A DNA stretch of 64,000 bases from Terana coerulea. Its lineage: Eukaryota; Basidiomycota; Agaricomycetes; Polyporales; Phanerochaetaceae. A program made the position numbers and the translations under genes. The stretch lies in assembly GCA_024811115.1 (NCBI GenBank), contig JAKOGH010001194.1, positions 204,137 through 268,136 of the forward strand, in the 5' to 3' direction. The notes under the pieces are model-generated. The model searched no databases. It was given only the letters and a program-made list of their open reading frames with translations, and had not been told where the DNA came from. This document shows positions 59,743-64,000 of the stretch, piece by piece; within the stretch, counting starts at the first letter, position 1, and each line of letters begins with the position of its first letter.

Positions 59743-59995
59743 CTCTAGACGTTCCTGCTACGGTACAACCCGGAGGTTTGTGAAGTCTGATCCAGAACGG
59801 GCACTCGTACAGGATGTGCCGTCGTGTCTCGAACTTCGGGTGATCAGTGTCGCATGGGCAATACAGCGGCCCGGGTTTGGGTGCCCATTTGCTCACCCCA
59901 TCACTGTCGGTTTCCCACTTGCTGTGCTTCATTCGGAACTCCCGTGAGGGAAGTGTCCGGTGATGAAGCGCGTTAATCTCGAAGTAGAACTTCAT
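59690..59995 (-). pseudogene. LINE zinc-knuckle region
   Basis: Contains LYCPCDTDHPKFETRRHIL then YECPFW, a C-x-C...H...C pattern at 59860-59803 often found after the RNase H domain of LINEs, where it is thought to help bind RNA. The preceding FEINALHHRTLPSREFRMKH resembles reverse-transcriptase tails. Confidence 0.65.
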
Positions 59996-60599
59996 TTTGT
60001 TCGAAGTTCCTCAGCGCCCAGTGGCACTTGGGCATGTTTGAGAAGAGAGCATGCTCGTCTTTCTCGACCAAGAGATTGCTCCCTCGGTACTTGATGTTTT
60101 TCATCTTGGCCTTCCAGCTTAATATGGCATGCTGGGAGAGCCTTTGCTTCGCCACTGATTGTGACGTATATGTGGGCTGATTCATTTCGGCTCCTCTTTA
60201 GCAAGGTTGTCGACCGCATCAGCCTCGGAGTGCAAGTCGGTGACATGTTCCATGTGAAAATGAGACGGCTGCCACACGACTGCAAGTCGGCGTGTTGGGA
60301 ACCGGCGCTGATCGAGCCATTCCATAGCGCTTTGCATGCGCCAATTGACTCCATTTGACTGGAGTCATTTTTGGCTTTCAGGGATGGCGATGCCTGCCGC
60401 CCTGTTGTCCACAAATATGGTGAGAGACTCATACTTGTAACCCCTCTCGCGATACTCGAGGGGTACGTATGGTTTTTTCTTCATTCTCGGGGAGTTTAGC
60501 CCACGCATGGTAGTCTAGTTCCCTGATTTGATCGCCTGATAGAAGTCATCATCCTGACTCCTTTACAGCTCGCAGGATGCCCCGATATAGGGCTTGCAT

Positions 60600-60939
60600 T
60601 TCGGTGTCAAACACAGTCACCTGGCCACAGGGCCACTTGTGCTGTGCTAGGACATCGGCATCAAAAGGGCCGGGTGGTGCTTCCCTTTAAGTCAAGCAGC
60701 CGGTACGGCCGCTCCGGTGGAGGGACGCCCGTCGCTTTGTCTTTCAGCATTGATCCGTCCGTGAACAGGATCATGTTGTCGTCTTTGGCGGCCGCTTGCA
60801 TTTGTAATTCTGCAAACTGCTCATACCATTCACTGAACCCTGGGGCACCCTTCTTAGGGATAAGCCTGGGCTGTCTGCCGTGCCAGTTCACTCCGGTCAG
60901 TCCGTAGATCTGAACGATGGTGTCATCAGGTCCGTCCAT
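60600..60939 (-). pseudogene. LINE RNase H domain
   Basis: MILFTDGSMLKDKATG at about 60770-60730 carries the first catalytic aspartate (FTDGS, near 60759) of a cellular-type RNase H, which removes the RNA strand during reverse transcription. The later acidic residues are in another frame or lost, so activity is doubtful. Confidence 0.7.
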
Positions 60940-61399
60940 AGTGACCGGATTGTTTGATCTTTGAAATCCCAGATGCGATTGCCTGGCATGCTCTGATCAG
61001 AGAGCGGCAATCTATCCTCATGCGAGAGCTCCATAAGGGTCTCGATGTGATCAATAGGCGTTTGCTTGAAACGCTTCTTAGCCTTTTTAGTGGTTGGCCT
61101 CACACGTCCTGAATGGAGCGTGGCCCAGACCGCTTTCGTTGACCACTTTTCTCGCTCATGTGTGCGAGGATAGGGTGGCTTTCGGAAGTGTGCGTGCACG
61201 GATGCACGCTTTCTTCATTTGTTTGGTTACGAGCTGCTTGATGGGGAGCAGTCCCGTAAACATTCCCATCCCTCCTACAGGGGTGGTTTTGAAGGCACCG
61301 GTGATCCAGCCGTATTGCTACGTTCTGAACCCTCTGAATTGCCTCATAGATTTTGTGGTTGCTCCGCATATACGGGGACCACCATAGTTGCGCTCCGTA

Positions 61400-62790
61400 T
61401 AGGATCACAGGGACAACGTTAGAGATATATAATCTCCGTTTGTGGATGGGCGACAACCCTCGTTCAGAAGTGCCAAGCATTCGAGCGCCGCGATGGTGCT
61501 TACTCCTTTGTTGCAGTAGAACTCTATGTGATGCTTCCACGAGAGTTTCGGGTCAAGCATGAACCCGAGGTATCTCATGAAAGGTTTAGGTTTGATGTTA
61601 ATCTCTTTGCCGGCCCATTCACGGTACCGGCGGTCGAGATTTGTCATCACTAGTTTGCCGCGCTTGCCGCGCAGCACCGCCACCCGGATGCAATTTTGAA
61701 TGCGAGTGGCGGGCCGAGGGGCTGGGCTCTTTATCGGAGTCCTTCCATTTCCACGGGTGTCTGTTTCCGGCGGAAGTGCATGAGTTCCATTTTGTCCTCC
61801 TCGAACTGAAGTCCAAGGGCAAACAGTCTAGATAACATAATCATCAGGACTTTCCTGATTTTTAGGCTGTTGATCTCCAGTTGGGTTTCCCTTTCCAAGT
61901 TCAGACGGTCTGGTGACTGCGTGAATGAGACCATTGTCCACGTAGAACTGCAGTGTGACACCGATGGTAGCGGTGTTCTTGGCTCCAAGCGCCTTAATTG
62001 TGCTATAAATAGCTGGCGCTGATGTAGATGTTTGTCAGGAATGGGAGAGAGCGCTGAGCCCTGCCCCACTCCGACGGAAAAGTCGACCGGATCAGTGACG
62101 ATGCCATTGATCAGGAATGATGTCTGCCGTCCAACGGTATGACTCGAAGAACTTGCATAGAAGTGATGAGAACCCTGCGCGCTTGAGAATGTACACAAGC
62201 GTCAGCGTGGTCCACGGACGGGAAGAACTGTGAGATGTCCATGAGAAGGACAGAGCTCTCCAGATCTTGGTTCCAGCCTTCCTTGATGTTGTGCGTGAGA
62301 CAAACACCGGCATCAGTTGTACTTCGCTGCATTGCTCCCCCAAACCTGGGAGGGATGCAATACTCCATACTTTTGACATTCGAATTGCATGCGCTTCGCA
62401 ATGCATTTCTCAAGCAATTTCCTAGACAGTTCAAAAGGACTATCGGGCGATATGCCTTGGCTACAGAGTAGTCCGGCTTATTAGGTTTAGGAATGACGAC
62501 AGTGCGTGATTCCTTGAGTTTGGTGGGCATGACTCCGGACGCGATGCACGCGCCGAAGAACCATGTTATCATGTCTAGGACAGATTCGTCCGGCGTCACG
62601 CTCGGTGTACGTGGATTTGTCTTCCCTTGTTTTCTCGTCCTCATTAGGTTCGAGGATGATTTTCTTTAGCCAGAACCATGATGCATGGTCTGGGCCTGGG
62701 GCAGAGAAGTTGCTCGTGTCACGGAGCGCTTCCTCTACTTCGGCCGGGAGATCGGCACTGCCGTTCGCTGACCTCTCTGTAGGCATAATC
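61400..62790 (-). pseudogene. LINE reverse transcriptase, frame-shifted
   Basis: Motifs in order: SRTVVIPKPNKPDYSVAKAY and RPIVLLNCLG (62510-62420), FGGAMQRSTTDAGVCLTHNI, VLLMDISQFFPSVDH (motif A, near 62220), VGVGQGSALSPI (motif B, near 62050), QFYVDNGLIHAV (motif C, 61947-61933), and FMRYLGFMLDPKLSWKHHIE (motif E, thumb). Frame changes are needed between these blocks (one A short near LNCLG, one G extra before FGGAMQ, others later). The usual YVDD/YADD catalytic pair reads YVDN here. Confidence 0.85.
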
Positions 62791-63381
62791 GATAAACGTT
62801 ATGCCTTCTGCCGACGCTGGTTTCGCTCGCTTTGTGAATTGGTCCTGAAGGACCTCTGCTAATTTAGCAGGTTCAGAGACAGGGTTGCCGTCCCTGTCTT
62901 TGATGCTCTAGTTGGTGCTCTGCTTCCGTGGCTTCGTCCACGCAGCAGCGTCCCACACTTTGCTCTGATGCATGGCGCCCATTTTAGTTTCAAAATGGCC
63001 GCTTGGCATTTCTGAGAGTCGCATGTTGCTGATTCTCAGACTCGTGCACTTCCTCGCGCCAGAACTTGCATTGTTCCAGTGCGTTGGTAAGATCCGTGAG
63101 GGTCTGGAGCTGAGTTGTCGCCCCGGTCCACTTTCTTTTGTAATGCTTTGGCCAGGGTTGCGCTGCTTGCGCAGATTACCCCTGGTCACGGCTACTTTGT
63201 CTCGTGCGGCAGAACACTCATGGTTCCACCACGACTTGCTTTTAGCGCTGGGGTTTGGGCACTTAGCCACATCGTCCCACTGCTTACACATTGCTGCATA
63301 GAACTCGTCAAAGACGGCGTCTATGTCCTGCTGTGAGACTTTCGGTAGTGTCTGTCCCGACCTTCTTCTCGTTGGCTTTCT

Positions 63382-63995
63382 TCAGCCCCGTGTACAATAT
63401 ATTGCACGTGCTTCAACGCCTTGCCAGTAATTTGGCTGTCCTGATCCGTGAAGGATCGTGGGTTTCGGTTCTCTGACGGCTTTGATCCCGCACAGAGAAT
63501 TCCAGTGGGCAGTGATCCGACATGTGCCGGTCCGCTCCTCTGACTCTGATGTATTCATCCGTAGCCTTGGCCTCACGGCACCATACTGCGGTCGAGTACT
63601 CCGGCCGCCTCTCAAGTCTTTGCCAGCAAAGATCCAAGTCGGTGGTCCTCCTGCCCGGCAGTCATTCAGCAAAGACAGTCCGATGTTGACTTCTGCGGCT
63701 TCGATGAGCATATCACCGAACCGTTTAGTCTTGTTATCGAGCTTCGCGATGGATCGTAATCCGGCCGCTCACGCTCATCCCATTTCATGTGGCGGATGTT
63801 GAAATCTCCGCACATGGTTACAACATTCGAAAGTTCCACGGCATGGCTTTCAAGCCACTTGACCGCTGCGTGAGACTTTGAATCGTTGTATACGTTGAGG
63901 AAGTTCATAACTTCCCTTCCACGTGAGTGGTGGCACAACGTCCCCTTTAGGGGCTGTGCCTGGCAATGGTAAGTGCGGGGCTGTAATGCGCCCAC
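63382..63995 (-). pseudogene. LINE APE-type endonuclease
   Basis: NVVTMCGDFNIRHMKWDE and, in a second frame, RHMSDHCPLEFSV are the GDFNxxHxxWD and SDHxPL motifs of apurinic endonuclease-type domains that nick the target DNA. The two pieces are out of frame with each other. The N-terminal part of the domain lies beyond the window. Confidence 0.8.
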
Positions 63996-64000
63996 TTCTT

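Larger units (their letters stand above)
58562..64000 (-). mobile_element. Non-LTR retrotransposon (LINE), 5' end beyond the window
   Basis: A minus-strand element of at least 5.4 kb. From right to left, in its own 5' to 3' order, it has an APE-type endonuclease (63995 to about 63400), reverse transcriptase (about 62790-61400), RNase H (about 60940-60600), a CxC/HxH zinc-knuckle region (59860-59800), a further arginine/tryptophan-rich C-terminal region to 59179, a 3' region, and an A-rich microsatellite tail at 58562-58588. No long terminal repeats are seen. The RNase H domain and the endonuclease type suggest a Tad1/I-like clade. Several frame changes and a changed catalytic motif indicate an inactive copy. 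Confidence 0.9.

Noticed and set aside
1..64000. CRISPR arrays, operons, ribosome binding sites or bacterial insertion sequences
   Set aside because: The region is eukaryotic with spliced genes. No regularly spaced repeats or prokaryotic signals were seen.

Overview
The window reads as nuclear DNA of a filamentous basidiomycete, most likely an agaricomycete. Genes are compact and sit on both strands. They are broken by many short introns (about 50-60 nt, GT-AG with a few GC-AG). Class I hydrophobins, a GH18 chitinase with a CBM5/12 tail, a 'DUF6534' membrane protein and a non-LTR retrotransposon are all typical of mushroom-forming fungi. The species cannot be named from sequence alone.

Layout. 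1-7.2 kb: a hydrophobin (+), a small predicted mitochondrial protein (-), an ETFRF1/LYRM5-type LYR protein (-) and a Na+/Ca2+ exchanger of the NCX/NCLX type (-). 7.7-12.2 kb: a sulfite oxidase-type molybdoenzyme (-) and a PHO84-type phosphate transporter (-). 12.2-18.0 kb: a gene-poor island holding two nearly identical inverted copies of a tRNA-related SINE-like repeat. 18.0-28.3 kb: MAF1 (+), a RAD51-paralogue (+), a serine incorporator (-), a DUF1748/Min8-like mitochondrial protein (-), a second sulfite oxidase paralogue (+) and a heavily interrupted AIF/FSP1-like NAD(P)H oxidoreductase (+). 29.6-48.1 kb: a secreted chitinase and four further hydrophobins in two divergent blocks. Between them lie housekeeping genes: MED22, a DapA/HOGA-type aldolase, an SCP2 lipid-binding protein, MGM1/OPA1, and two conserved genes I could not assign. 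48.4-58.4 kb: a NIFK/Nop15-like nucleolar RNA-binding protein, the APC/C subunit Cdc16, a DUF6534 seven-helix protein, a small conserved membrane protein and a conserved fungal protein of unknown role. 58.56-64.0 kb: a non-LTR (LINE) element on the minus strand. It has endonuclease, reverse transcriptase, RNase H and zinc-knuckle regions, ends in a TTTTA microsatellite tail, and runs off the right edge.

Functional themes. Cell wall and surface: five hydrophobins plus a chitinase. Mitochondria: MGM1, the LYR protein, Min8-like and possibly the exchanger. Transport: phosphate, calcium, serine-lipid. Sulfur/molybdenum: two paralogous sulfite oxidases. RNA and cell-cycle control: MAF1, MED22, NIFK, CDC16.

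The most striking cross-cutting pattern is single-base frameshifts inside otherwise well-conserved genes. They occur in NCX, both sulfite oxidases, the PHO84-type transporter, the RAD51-paralogue, the AIF-like gene, one hydrophobin, MED22, SCP2, MGM1, NIFK and CDC16, mostly at short homopolymers. Residual sequencing indels explain this best, but real decay cannot be excluded for some genes. Exon limits given here were read by eye from splice signals and reading frame and have no transcript support.
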